Assembly (NCBI GenBank): GCA_900554095.1
Contig: USGC01000118.1
Location: 1 to 5,690, forward strand
DNA: 5,690 nucleotides
Reading direction: 5' to 3'
Source: an uncultured bacterium
GTDB taxonomy: Bacteria > Cyanobacteriota > Vampirovibrionia > Gastranaerophilales > Gastranaerophilaceae
Under the pieces are notes generated by a model. That model had not been told where the DNA came from, did not search any database, and saw nothing but the letters and a program-made list of their open reading frames with translations. Below, piece after piece: positions 1 to 5,666 of the stretch. Both the position numbers and the translations under genes were made by a program. Each line of letters opens with the position of its first letter. Position 1 is the stretch's first letter.

Positions 1-740
1 ACCCACAGCACCCTCGTCAAAAAGGCAGTCATTCCTTCAGTGTTGTTTTGTTGTTTTTTCTCAGCTTTTTTCGCAAGTCGCAAAAGCGTTTTTTTAGAAG
101 CATTCAGCCATTTCTTATCAGGGTTTACGTCATAAAGATATAAAAGCCCCAAGGCCGCCTCGCCCGGGTAATACCTTGCATAATGAGCATTTGAATATGT
201 TTTATTCTTTATGTCGTAACTCGCCCAGAAATCACCATTTTCAGCCTGCATAAATATTATGAAATTTCCAAGTCCTTTTAAGACTTCAATGTCTATAAGT
301 TTTTCGGGATATAAATTCGACAGTGCCATAAGTCCTAATCCAGCACCGCCAGAAGTCGCAAGCAGAAACGGTGCTTCTTCAACCGGCTTTGAAACAACGA
401 CATATTTATCATTTGAGAGCTTTTGTACGTAATTTTTCAAGAAGTAATCTGACGCAAGAATTCTTTTTCGCTTTAAAGAATTGTATTTCAGTTCTTTTTC
501 GCACAAATACATTGAATAAAGCGTACCGGCGTGCCTAAGCGAGCTGTAATACTTCGATGAATATCTTATATTTTCGTCCGTACTGTTTCTGTATACAAAC
601 CTGCCGTTTTCCTGCACATTGTTCGTAATGTACATCATCGAAAGCAAAATCGCTGTGTCAATGTTCCCGCTCTGTGCCCGCGCCGGAATATTAAAAAATA
701 ATCCGCATATCATAAAAAGTATGAAAAGAATTTTTTTCAT
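1..740 (-). CDS. Secreted protein of unknown function, alpha/alpha-toroid-like; 3' end cut off by window edge
   Basis: Reading the minus strand from ATG at 740 gives 246 codons with no stop before the window edge, so the C-terminus is missing. Residues 1-22 form a clean signal peptide: MKK, then a hydrophobic stretch (ILFILFMICGLFF), then a likely signal peptidase I site after ARA. The mature part has spaced motifs GRFVY (46-50), SLRHAGTLY (67-75), a glycine-rich LATSGGAGLGLMAL (127-140), FMQAENGDFW (163-172) and YYPGEAALGLLYLY (190-203), followed by D..KKWL. This alternation of helices with Gly/aromatic turns is typical of alpha/alpha-barrel proteins (six-hairpin glycosidase, epimerase or terpene-cyclase-like folds). 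That is family-level inference; I cannot name the enzyme or see a catalytic residue with confidence. It starts 35 bp after fabZ, with no strong Shine-Dalgarno, and is probably the next gene of the lipid A operon. An envelope polysaccharide role is a guess. Confidence 0.8.
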   Translation of the reverse strand, partial: MKKILFILFMICGLFFNIPARAQSGNIDTAILLSMMYITNNVQENGRFVYRNSTDENIRYSSKYYSSLRHAGTLYSMYLCEKELKYNSLKRKRILASDYFLKNYVQKLSNDKYVVVSKPVEEAPFLLATSGGAGLGLMALSNLYPEKLIDIEVLKGLGNFIIFMQAENGDFWASYDIKNKTYSNAHYARYYPGEAALGLLYLYDVNPDKKWLNASKKTLLRLAKKAEKKQQNNTEGMTAFLTRVLW

Positions 741-775
741 ACTTTTATTATATGCTTCTAAATCAAAAATGTCTA

Positions 776-1228
776 TTATTTCATAGCAACAGTCATGTCG
801 CATTCAACGCATATTTTGCCGTCAACTCTACCAATGCCATGAGATTTGCCGATAGGGCCTTTTAATTTTGTTAATTCAATTTCCATTTCAAATTTATCGC
901 CCGGACGCACAATGTTTTTAAATCTCACATTATCAATTCCGGCATAAAGAGTGAGTTTACCTTCGTATTCAGGCATACACATCAATATCGGTGCAGAGCA
1001 CTGCGCAAGGGCTTCAAGCTGCAAAACGCCTGGCATAATAGGATTGCCAGGGAAATGGCCTTGGAAAAACTGTTCATTCATTGTCAAATTTTTATAACCC
1101 TTCGCGTATTTGCCCGGCACGCATTCCGTTATCCTGTCAACAAGAAGAAACGGATATCTGTGAGGTATCATTTTCATGATATCCATAGTGTCAAAGCTTA
1201 AAACCTCTTCTTTAATTTCTGTAGTCAT
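776..1228 (-). CDS. fabZ: 3-hydroxyacyl-[acyl-carrier-protein] dehydratase FabZ
   Basis: FabZ dehydrates (3R)-hydroxyacyl-ACP to trans-2-enoyl-ACP in the elongation cycle of type II fatty acid synthesis in the cytoplasm. The 150-aa product has the usual length and a single hot-dog domain. It shows the N-terminal signature IPHRYPFLLVDRI (21-33) and the active-site block GHFPGNPIMPGVLQLEALAQ (57-76), with catalytic His58 and Glu72 both present. The ATG at 1228 is preceded by AGGAG at 1236-1240, seven bases upstream. Only 13 bp separate it from the lpxC stop, so the two are co-transcribed. Pairing with lpxC is a well-known arrangement: FabZ and the lipid A pathway draw on the same hydroxyacyl-ACP pool, and their levels must be balanced. 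FabA is unlikely because the gene neighbours and the FabZ-type HRYPFLLVDR motif fit FabZ. Confidence 0.97.
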   Translation of the reverse strand: MTTEIKEEVLSFDTMDIMKMIPHRYPFLLVDRITECVPGKYAKGYKNLTMNEQFFQGHFPGNPIMPGVLQLEALAQCSAPILMCMPEYEGKLTLYAGIDNVRFKNIVRPGDKFEMEIELTKLKGPIGKSHGIGRVDGKICVECDMTVAMK

Positions 1229-1241
1229 TGTTTATCTCCTA

Positions 1242-2060
1242 TTAATTACATTTGATTAATTTATCTTTCAACATTTTTGCAGTTTTAATATGAACAGCGT
1301 GTCCGGCTTCTTTAACCAGAATTTGAGCTTTCATATATAAAGGGTTTACACCTGTCAAATACAAATCGCCAATAAGGTCGAGAATTTTATGTTTAACCGG
1401 CTCGTTTTCGGATCTCAAAGGCGATGTATAACCGTCTTCTTGAAGCCCGAGAGTGTTTTCGATTGTAACCCCTTGTGCAAAACCGAGCATTTGGAATTTT
1501 CGCAAGTCCTTATAAAAACCAAAAGTACGGGCTTCTATAATCTCCTCTTTGTTTTTCGGATTGTAAGCCGCCCAGCGGCGGGTCAAATCTTTGTGGTCAT
1601 AATTAACCGCATAAGAAATATAAAGCTCCGGCGCAGGCAGTATAACAAGACTTGTCTTGCCGTTCAAATAATACACCGGCTCTGAAACTGTATAGCTGTC
1701 AGGCTTTTCAAAAAAATGTTTGTCAGTCCCGGCCGATTTTAACAGCTCTACCCACTGTTTTGAACTTCCGTCAAGCGCCGGCACTTCGCTTTCGCTCATG
1801 CAGATGTCAACCGAATCAATCCCGCAGAAAGCAAGGGCTGCTGTTATGTGTTCTGTCAAAATTGCCTTTGATTTTTTGTTGCCCAGAACTACGCAGTGAT
1901 CTGTTGAAACAACGTTTTCAACACAAGCCTCGATAGGTTCTGACCCATTTACAAAATATCTGATTTTGCCTGTTTTTGACGGAAAAATATTTACGGTGCA
2001 AGGCTTGTTTTTCATCAAGCCATTGCCCGTTATTTCTACTTCTTTAAGAATTGTGGTCAT
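1242..2060 (-). CDS. lpxC: UDP-3-O-acyl-N-acetylglucosamine deacetylase LpxC
   Basis: LpxC is the zinc-dependent deacetylase that carries out the committed step of lipid A synthesis. With start ATG 2060 the product is 272 aa, at the short end of the family. The three expected zinc ligands are present: His71 in TEHITAAL, and His224 and Asp228 in KHKILDLIGDL. The neighbouring general-base Glu70, the EVPALDGS motif (92-99), ARTFGF (177-182) and a late GH (253-254) also match the family. The open frame extends upstream to a TTG at 2078, but that codon has no ribosome site, whereas ATG 2060 has GAGGAAA in front and gives the family-typical N-terminus. The gene overlaps the lpxD end by 17 bp, suggesting translational coupling. 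Oddity: the usual G.GLH.G motif near the N-terminus reads GNGLMKNK, so the conserved His is Met16. Confidence 0.96.
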   Translation of the reverse strand: MTTILKEVEITGNGLMKNKPCTVNIFPSKTGKIRYFVNGSEPIEACVENVVSTDHCVVLGNKKSKAILTEHITAALAFCGIDSVDICMSESEVPALDGSSKQWVELLKSAGTDKHFFEKPDSYTVSEPVYYLNGKTSLVILPAPELYISYAVNYDHKDLTRRWAAYNPKNKEEIIEARTFGFYKDLRKFQMLGFAQGVTIENTLGLQEDGYTSPLRSENEPVKHKILDLIGDLYLTGVNPLYMKAQILVKEAGHAVHIKTAKMLKDKLIKCN

Positions 2061-3147
2061 GGTTAATGCTTTCCTCAAATTCTTTTAAAAGCGGCTCATA
2101 TTTTCTGAATTTAGCGAAAATTTCCTGAGCATCTTTTAATGTTTTAAGCTGTTTGATAAAGTCTTTTCTCGGAACTGCCGGAATGCCGACGATAATTGAT
2201 TTTTCAGGGAAAGACTTCGTAACACCGGCTTTTGCTGTAACAATCGAATCAGAACCAATTTCAATATGATCAGCAAGTCCTGCCTGGCCTGCAATAACAA
2301 CGCGGTCTCCAATAACACAGCTTCCTGCAATACCAACTTGTGAGACAATCAAACAGCCTTTGCCGATACGGCAATTGTGGCCTATCATTACAAGATCGTC
2401 AATTTTTGTATCGTCGCCGATTGTAGTATTTTCAATTGTACCGCGGTCGATAGTAGTATTTGCGCCGATTTCAACGTTGTTCCCAATTTTCACAGAGCCG
2501 ATTGAAGGAATTTTGAAAATTTTATGCTGAATATTTTCTTCTTTAATCGCGCCTTCTTTTCTTGCTTGTTCAATGTTGTCAGGGTTTTCTGTTACAAAGC
2601 TGAAGCCGTCAGCGCCCAATGAAACGCCATGATGAAGAATTACGTCATCACCTAGCTGAACTCTGTCGCCGATATTCACTCCGGGATGGAAGAAGCAGTT
2701 TTTACCAATTTTCACGCCGGCGCCGATGTATGAATTTGCAACAATTTTTGTATTATCACCGATTTCAGCATCTTTAGAAATTACGACATTTGGGCCGATT
2801 TGAACGTTTTCACCGAGTTTTGCGCTTTTGTCAACCACGGCTGTCGGGTGAACTCCGCTGTTTACTTCAGGGGCTTTGTAGAAAAGGTTGAGAAGCTTCA
2901 TCATCGCAAGACGCGGACGTTCAACTTCTATTGTAGTGAAGCCGTCGATTTGCACTCCAAGCGGCACAAGTGCGACTTTTGCTTTAGATTTTTGAAGGTT
3001 TGCAATTTCTTCTTCGCCAAGAGCCAGCGCAAGCGTGTTTTCGTCTGCCAAAAGCGGCGGCGCAATCTGTGTAATCGTTACGTCTTGAGCCTTTGTCAAC
3101 ATACCGCCCGTGATATGTGTGATTTCTTCAACTGTAAAACTTCTCAT
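2044..3147 (-). CDS. lpxD: UDP-3-O-(3-hydroxyacyl)glucosamine N-acyltransferase LpxD
   Basis: LpxD transfers a 3-hydroxyacyl chain from ACP to the free amino group of UDP-3-O-acylglucosamine, the step after LpxC. The 367-aa product has an N-terminal uridine-binding domain (about 1-97, beginning FTVEEITHITGG) and a left-handed beta-helix of hexapeptide repeats (about 98-325, many I-G-x-x-x-x-I turns such as KLGENVQIGPNVVI). It ends in a charged helical tail (about 326-367). Key motifs are LHHGVSLGADGFSF (171-184), GANTTIDRGT (228-237) and IGHNC (255-259); His257 aligns with the catalytic His of E. coli LpxD. Compared with the ~341-aa E. coli enzyme there is an extra charged segment of about 19 residues at 186-211. 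The start has AAGGAG eight bases upstream, fused with the rfaE2 stop (TAAGGAG), and the intergenic gap is 11 bp. LpxA is excluded by the N-terminal domain and the TIDRGT block. Confidence 0.96.
   Translation of the reverse strand: MRSFTVEEITHITGGMLTKAQDVTITQIAPPLLADENTLALALGEEEIANLQKSKAKVALVPLGVQIDGFTTIEVERPRLAMMKLLNLFYKAPEVNSGVHPTAVVDKSAKLGENVQIGPNVVISKDAEIGDNTKIVANSYIGAGVKIGKNCFFHPGVNIGDRVQLGDDVILHHGVSLGADGFSFVTENPDNIEQARKEGAIKEENIQHKIFKIPSIGSVKIGNNVEIGANTTIDRGTIENTTIGDDTKIDDLVMIGHNCRIGKGCLIVSQVGIAGSCVIGDRVVIAGQAGLADHIEIGSDSIVTAKAGVTKSFPEKSIIVGIPAVPRKDFIKQLKTLKDAQEIFAKFRKYEPLLKEFEESINHDHNS
2070..2076 (-). promoter_or_regulatory. Ribosome binding site that decides the lpxC start
   Basis: The minus strand reads GAGGAAA here, nine bases before ATG 2060 and inside the lpxD coding end. 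The alternative TTG at 2078 overlaps this element's 5' side and has nothing Shine-Dalgarno-like upstream. The site therefore favours the 272-aa LpxC and places lpxC initiation inside the terminating lpxD ribosome's footprint. Confidence 0.6.
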
Positions 3148-3158
3148 AAATTATCTCC

Positions 3159-3629
3159 TTAATTACTTTTCATTTTCTCAATAGTGTTAGTGGTTGATTT
3201 TCCCTCAACAAATTCTATAAATTCAACTCTTGTGCCGTTTTTGCGCATAATATCGGCTTCCGGCAGAGTTTGCATCGTGTAATCGGCGCCTTTTGTATAA
3301 ACATCGGGCTTGATTTCATCCAGAAGGTTCCGCGGGCTGTCCTCGTCAAACATTACAACATAATCAACAAATCTTAGTGCACAAAGTATTTCTGCACGGT
3401 CGTTTTCGTTATTAATTGGCCGCCCCTCGCCTTTTATTGAGCGGACTGACTTGTCTGAATTCAAAAGCACAATCGAATAGTCCGCAAAAGACTTTGTTTT
3501 TTCAAGATATCTTACGTGCCCTACATGCAGAATATCAAAACAGCCATTTGTTGCAACAACGGTTTTACCGCTCTTGTGCAAGTTTGAAACAAATTCCGCT
3601 ACTTTTTCTCTTCTTAAAATCTGTCCCAT
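3159..3629 (-). CDS. rfaE2: D-glycero-beta-D-manno-heptose 1-phosphate adenylyltransferase (free-standing RfaE2/HldC type)
   Basis: This enzyme adenylates heptose 1-phosphate to ADP-heptose, the precursor of the LPS inner core. The 156-aa product corresponds to the C-terminal half of E. coli HldE; no kinase half is attached, so a separate heptose kinase should exist elsewhere. Visible motifs are TNGCFDILHVGHVRYLE (27-43), containing the nucleotidyltransferase HxGH (35-38), then KGEGRPI....DRAEIL. Further on are an F.ED.P..LL..IKPDVYTKGADY block and the C-terminal EGKSTTNTI, which matches the family's STT nucleotide-binding motif. The ATG at 3629 has AAGGAG four bases upstream, rather close. 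It is the first gene of the lipid A operon and sits 11 bp before lpxD, which fits an LPS role. A related cytidylyltransferase (TagD/glycerol-phosphate type) is the main alternative, made unlikely by the KGADY and STT motifs and the neighbours. Confidence 0.92.
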   Translation of the reverse strand: MGQILRREKVAEFVSNLHKSGKTVVATNGCFDILHVGHVRYLEKTKSFADYSIVLLNSDKSVRSIKGEGRPINNENDRAEILCALRFVDYVVMFDEDSPRNLLDEIKPDVYTKGADYTMQTLPEADIMRKNGTRVEFIEFVEGKSTTNTIEKMKSN

Positions 3630-3647
3630 ATTACTCCTTATTTTGTT

Positions 3648-3653
3648 ATTTTA
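3648..3653 (-). promoter_or_regulatory. Possible extended -10 promoter of the rfaE2-lpxD-lpxC-fabZ operon
   Basis: The minus strand reads TGGTAAAAT, an extended -10 (TGn followed by TAAAAT), about 19 bases before the rfaE2 ATG and just downstream of the terminator at 3700-3726. No convincing -35 lies 16-18 bases upstream. The leader would be only about a dozen bases and consist mostly of the ribosome site. A promoter is expected in this gap because the preceding unit is closed by a terminator; the exact element is inference. Confidence 0.35.
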
Positions 3654-3699
3654 CCAGAAACAAAGAATAATAACCCCGCTTTTTAACAAAAAGTAATAA

Positions 3700-3726
3700 A
3701 AAAATCCGTTTATAAAACGGATTTTT
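3700..3726. terminator. Rho-independent terminator of the small two-gene cassette
   Basis: Perfect 12-bp inverted repeat: arms 3700-3711 and 3715-3726 around a 3-base loop, with core TCCGTTT/AAACGGA. On the minus strand it is followed by a run of seven T (3698-3704 complement, part of it paired), so it terminates the 42-aa gene whose stop codon runs into the hairpin. The symmetric A/T flanks could make it work in both directions. Confidence 0.88.
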
Positions 3727-3853
3727 AAGTCATTTGAAAAGTTTGCTCCAACATTTCAATAGTTGAACGCGGTATATCAACCTTTTTCTTTTCTGTTTCG
3801 TTTTTTTCTTTATTTTTTTCTTTGTCGAGTAAAAGTATATTTTTGTTTTCCAT
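3725..3853 (-). CDS. Small hypothetical protein, 42 aa, charged N-terminus
   Basis: I do not recognise this gene. Reading from ATG 3853 gives 42 codons and a TAA at 3725-3727. The protein starts MENKNILLLDKEK, has a Lys/Glu/Asn-rich low-complexity stretch (11-24), and ends in an ordered-looking segment VDIPRSTIEMLEQTFQMT (25-42) that could form one amphipathic helix after the Pro. It has 8 Lys, 1 Arg and 9 acidic residues, so it is about neutral, with no Cys and no membrane segment. Support for being real: an AAAGG ribosome site about six bases before the ATG, an 11-bp gap to the upstream 84-aa gene, and a perfect terminator starting at its stop codon. It could be a partner or regulator of the 84-aa protein. 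An antitoxin role is possible but not shown. Confidence 0.6.
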   Translation of the reverse strand: MENKNILLLDKEKNKEKNETEKKKVDIPRSTIEMLEQTFQMT

Positions 3854-3864
3854 TTTTCGCCTTT

Positions 3865-4119
3865 CTAGTGTCTATATCCCTGTATCCTGTTAATTTGTGA
3901 GAGATTTTCGCGCCGCCATTTTGTCAAATTTACAAGTGAATCAAGAATTAGCAGAACGTTATTTTCTTTTCTTTTTGTATGGTATGTGTCTAATGGTGCA
4001 TCATAGGGTAATTTTCTCATTAGTGATTTTTTGTTTAGAACTTTTAAACCTTTGTATTGCCGGCGTAAATTATCTAACTTTTCAGTATTAGTCCAAATTA
4101 TACCATTTATTTTTGGCAT
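3865..4119 (-). CDS. Small basic hypothetical protein, 84 aa
   Basis: I do not recognise this gene. From ATG 4119 it encodes 84 aa with 10 Lys and 8 Arg against 7 acidic residues, so it is strongly basic; it has no Cys, signal peptide or membrane segment. It begins MPKINGIIWTNTEKLDNLRR. A basic central part (about 19-37) is followed by PYDAPLDTYHTKRK, a hydrophobic NNVLLILDSLVNL stretch (53-65), and the basic tail TKWRRENLSQINRIQGYRH. It may bind nucleic acid or a partner protein, but this rests only on charge. The frame continues upstream to a GTG at 4155, but GGGGAG lies nine bases before ATG 4119, which I prefer. The gene stands alone after the asd terminator and is followed 11 bp later by the 42-aa gene, so the two form their own unit. 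Confidence 0.7.
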   Translation of the reverse strand: MPKINGIIWTNTEKLDNLRRQYKGLKVLNKKSLMRKLPYDAPLDTYHTKRKENNVLLILDSLVNLTKWRRENLSQINRIQGYRH

Positions 4120-4128
4120 TTTTATTTT

Positions 4129-4134
4129 CTCCCC
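4129..4134 (-). promoter_or_regulatory. Ribosome binding site that decides the start of the 84-aa gene
   Basis: The minus strand reads GGGGAG nine bases upstream of ATG 4119. It falls inside the longer reading frame that would begin at GTG 4155, so it argues for the 84-aa product over the 96-aa one. A weak possible promoter is present upstream: TTGTAG at 4164-4169 and TATACA at 4142-4147, 16 bases apart. The -35 box would lie in the tail of the asd terminator. Confidence 0.5.
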
Positions 4135-4167
4135 GTTTAAATGTATATTCAACACTTAATTTACTAC

Positions 4168-4199
4168 AAAAAAAGGATAATTCAAGATTATCCTTTTTT
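4168..4199. terminator. Rho-independent terminator of asd
   Basis: Perfect 13-bp inverted repeat, arms 4169-4181 and 4187-4199, with a 5-base loop. The core is GGATAAT/ATTATCC. On the minus strand it ends in a run of seven T and begins about ten bases after the asd stop codon. The A and T runs on both sides make it potentially bidirectional, although no plus-strand gene approaches it. Confidence 0.88.
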
Positions 4200-4208
4200 C
4201 TTAAATAT

Positions 4209-5225
4209 TTAGTACAAACCCATCTCGATAAGCTTTTGGGCTATTCTAACGGTATTCAACGCTGCGCCTATTCTCAAATTGTCAGCAACGCACCAGAGCG
4301 AAATACCGTTATCAAAGGCCAGATTTTTTCTGATACGTCCGACAAATACAGGATCAACATTCGCAGCATCGCGTGTTGTCGGGTATTCAAAGTTATCAGG
4401 GTTATCGATAACTTTGACACCGAAAGAATTATTCAAAATCTCACGAACTTCATCGGGTGTAATCGGGTTTTCAAATTCAATATCAACGGCTTCTGAATGG
4501 CCTCTGTACACCGGAACACGTGCCGCTGTACAGGATATTGGCGTGTTTTCATCAAGATGAAGAATTTTTTTTGTTTCGTTTGTAACTTTCATTTCTTCTT
4601 TTGTGTAACCGTTTTCACAGAATACATCGATTTGCGGGATTATGTTAAAAGAAATCGGTTTTTTGAAACATTTGTTTTCAAACTTTTCGCCCGCAAGATT
4701 TGCTTTTGTATCGTCCGTAAGCTCGTTTATCGCAGCCAAGCCAGCCCCTGAAACTGATTGATATGTTGATACAATAAGCCTCTTGATTTTCGCTTTTTCA
4801 TGTAATGGCTTTAAAACAAGCATTAACTGAGAAGTTGAGCAGTTGGGGTTTGCAATAATCCCTTTGTGCTTTCTCAAATCCTCATCGTTAACGTACGCAA
4901 TTACAAGCGGAACGTCTTTGTCCATGCGAAAAGCGCTTGAATTATCGACAAGAACGCCGCCGCGCTTAACGATTTCCGGCGCAAATTTTTGTGAAGTTGA
5001 GCCGCCAGCTGAAGCCAAGACGATATTTACATTATCAAAACTTTCAGGTTTAGCTTCTTCGACCGTATATTTTTTACCCTGAAATTCGATTTCACTTCCG
5101 GCGCTTTTTGCGCTTGAAAGAAACTTTATTTCATTAAAATCAATTTTTAATTCATCAACAATCTGTGTAATTTCGCGTCCTACAACACCTGTGGCGCCGA
5201 GAATAGCGATATTAGGTTTTCTCAT
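4209..5225 (-). CDS. asd: Aspartate-semialdehyde dehydrogenase
   Basis: Asd reduces aspartyl 4-phosphate to aspartate 4-semialdehyde with NADPH, the branch point toward diaminopimelate/lysine, threonine and methionine. The product is 338 aa, normal for the family. The N-terminal NADP-binding domain starts IAILGATGVVG (6-16). SSAFRM (96-101) and ANPNCSTSQL (125-134) follow, with catalytic Cys129. TYQSVSGAG (154-162) carries Gln156, and VPVYRGHSEAV (237-247) carries substrate-binding Arg241 and acid/base His243. NIIPQIDVFCENGYTKEEMK and a late DNLRIGAALN complete the family pattern. The ATG at 5225 has GGAGGG about five bases upstream, the strongest ribosome site in the window. A terminator follows directly, so asd is either monocistronic or last in its unit. 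N-acetyl-glutamyl-phosphate reductase (ArgC) is excluded by the ANPNCSTSQL and RGHSEAV motifs. Confidence 0.97.
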   Translation of the reverse strand: MRKPNIAILGATGVVGREITQIVDELKIDFNEIKFLSSAKSAGSEIEFQGKKYTVEEAKPESFDNVNIVLASAGGSTSQKFAPEIVKRGGVLVDNSSAFRMDKDVPLVIAYVNDEDLRKHKGIIANPNCSTSQLMLVLKPLHEKAKIKRLIVSTYQSVSGAGLAAINELTDDTKANLAGEKFENKCFKKPISFNIIPQIDVFCENGYTKEEMKVTNETKKILHLDENTPISCTAARVPVYRGHSEAVDIEFENPITPDEVREILNNSFGVKVIDNPDNFEYPTTRDAANVDPVFVGRIRKNLAFDNGISLWCVADNLRIGAALNTVRIAQKLIEMGLY

Positions 5226-5249
5226 TTTTCCCTCCGCGTTTCGTGTTTT

Positions 5250-5258
5250 AATATAATA
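5250..5258 (-). promoter_or_regulatory. Possible -10 region upstream of asd
   Basis: The minus strand reads TATTATATT about 25-30 bases before the asd ATG, offering overlapping -10 hexamers TATTAT and TATATT. No good -35 stands at the right distance. In an AT-rich gap such a match is weak evidence. Confidence 0.25.
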
Positions 5259-5297
5259 GCAAAGGCAAAAAGAAAAATCACGTTATGTTAATTTTAT

Positions 5298-5366
5298 TTA
5301 ATACTTGGCCGGGTAATCGTCTTTAATCTGCCACCCGTCGTGCATTATCAAAAGTACGCAGCTGAA
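5298..5366 (-). other. Possible 3' end of a gene upstream of asd (remnant)
   Basis: One minus-strand frame is open from after a stop at 5367-5369 to TAA at 5298-5300. It reads FSCVLLIMHDGWQIKDDYPAKY, shown here as two parts: FSCVLLI then MHDGWQIKDDYPAKY. The last 15 residues look like a natural protein C-terminus and end 72 bp before asd, a normal spacing for a preceding gene. There is no ribosome site for the internal ATG at 5345, and it is too short to be a gene itself. It may be the tail of a gene whose body is lost at a junction near 5350-5390. It could also be chance; no family is recognised. Confidence 0.25.
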
Positions 5367-5368
5367 TT

Positions 5369-5407
5369 AAAAAAAAGCTGCCTGTAGCATAAGGCACAGG
5401 CAGCTTT
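5369..5407 (-). terminator. Terminator-like hairpin at the right-edge junction
   Basis: Perfect 12-bp inverted repeat: arms 5374-5385 (AAAGCTGCCTGT) and 5396-5407 (ACAGGCAGCTTT), with a 10-base loop. On the minus strand a run of eight T follows, which is the classic terminator shape; on the plus strand the T run is broken. No intact minus-strand gene lies immediately upstream (5408-5690) for it to terminate. Its right arm also reads as part of the helicase-like frame, so it may instead be a fold-back made at a DNA or assembly junction. Confidence 0.6.
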
Positions 5408-5666
5408 ATATTTGCGACAAGGCGCAATAGAAGCGGGGCGGCAACATCAAATATGTATTTTTTCACTGGAATATTCCCGGGAAATAGAGCAGGCAATCCG
5501 TATGGCATTGATATATGGCGCACTTTTGGAAAACCCAATGCAAATGGGAGAAAATATTGCGCGGGAATTGCAGCGGGAAGCAATTACAGCACCGGGAAGA
5601 ATGATTATTTGTCGGGCTAATCTGGATCTGCCGGAGATAAAGATGATGAGAGCTCTCTCTGAATAA
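5388..5666 (+). pseudogene. Fragment of a DnaB-helicase-like P-loop ATPase
   Basis: The plus-strand frame opens after TAG 5385-5387 and reaches TAA at 5664-5666, about 92 codons. It lacks a credible start: the only early option is TTG 5412, with no ribosome site. It reads KAQAALYLRQGAIEAG, then HQICIFSLEYSREIEQAIRM, and ends IICRANLDLPEIKMMRALSE. A-L-x-L..G..IEAG…IFSLE.S.E is the pattern that follows the Walker A lysine in replicative DnaB-type helicases, with FSLE at the expected distance. The GxxGK(T/S) itself is absent, as is the later Walker B (IDYLQL) region, so both ends look truncated. Five of nine Arg codons are CGG, against none of fourteen in asd, which suggests a foreign origin. 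Family assignment is from memory of the motif; a different ATPase or an unrelated small protein cannot be excluded. Confidence 0.45.

Noticed and set aside
1389..1936. Plus-strand open frames of 94-98 codons across lpxC
   Set aside because: They lie antisense to a gene with complete family motifs, have no ribosome sites, and read as mirror translations.
2136..2348. Minus-strand 70-codon frame inside lpxD
   Set aside because: It is a shifted-frame shadow of the hexapeptide repeats, and Leu-rich because of that repetition.
3679..3693. Small hairpin CTTTTT-AAC-AAAAAG upstream of rfaE2
   Set aside because: A 6-bp stem, five of its pairs A-T, in an AT-rich gap is expected by chance.
4113..4496. 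Plus-strand 127-codon frame over the asd 3' end and the asd terminator
   Set aside because: It is antisense to asd, crosses a terminator hairpin, and its product shows no recognisable motif.
5323..5583. Minus-strand 86-codon frame across the right-edge hairpin
   Set aside because: It starts at TTG with no ribosome site and runs straight through a terminator-like inverted repeat. The opposite strand has better coding character (FSLE motif).
5453..5620. Plus-strand Gly/Asn-rich frame starting at ATG 5453
   Set aside because: It overlaps the helicase-like frame in another phase, lacks a ribosome site, and its composition follows from the GGGAA-type sequence of the other frame.
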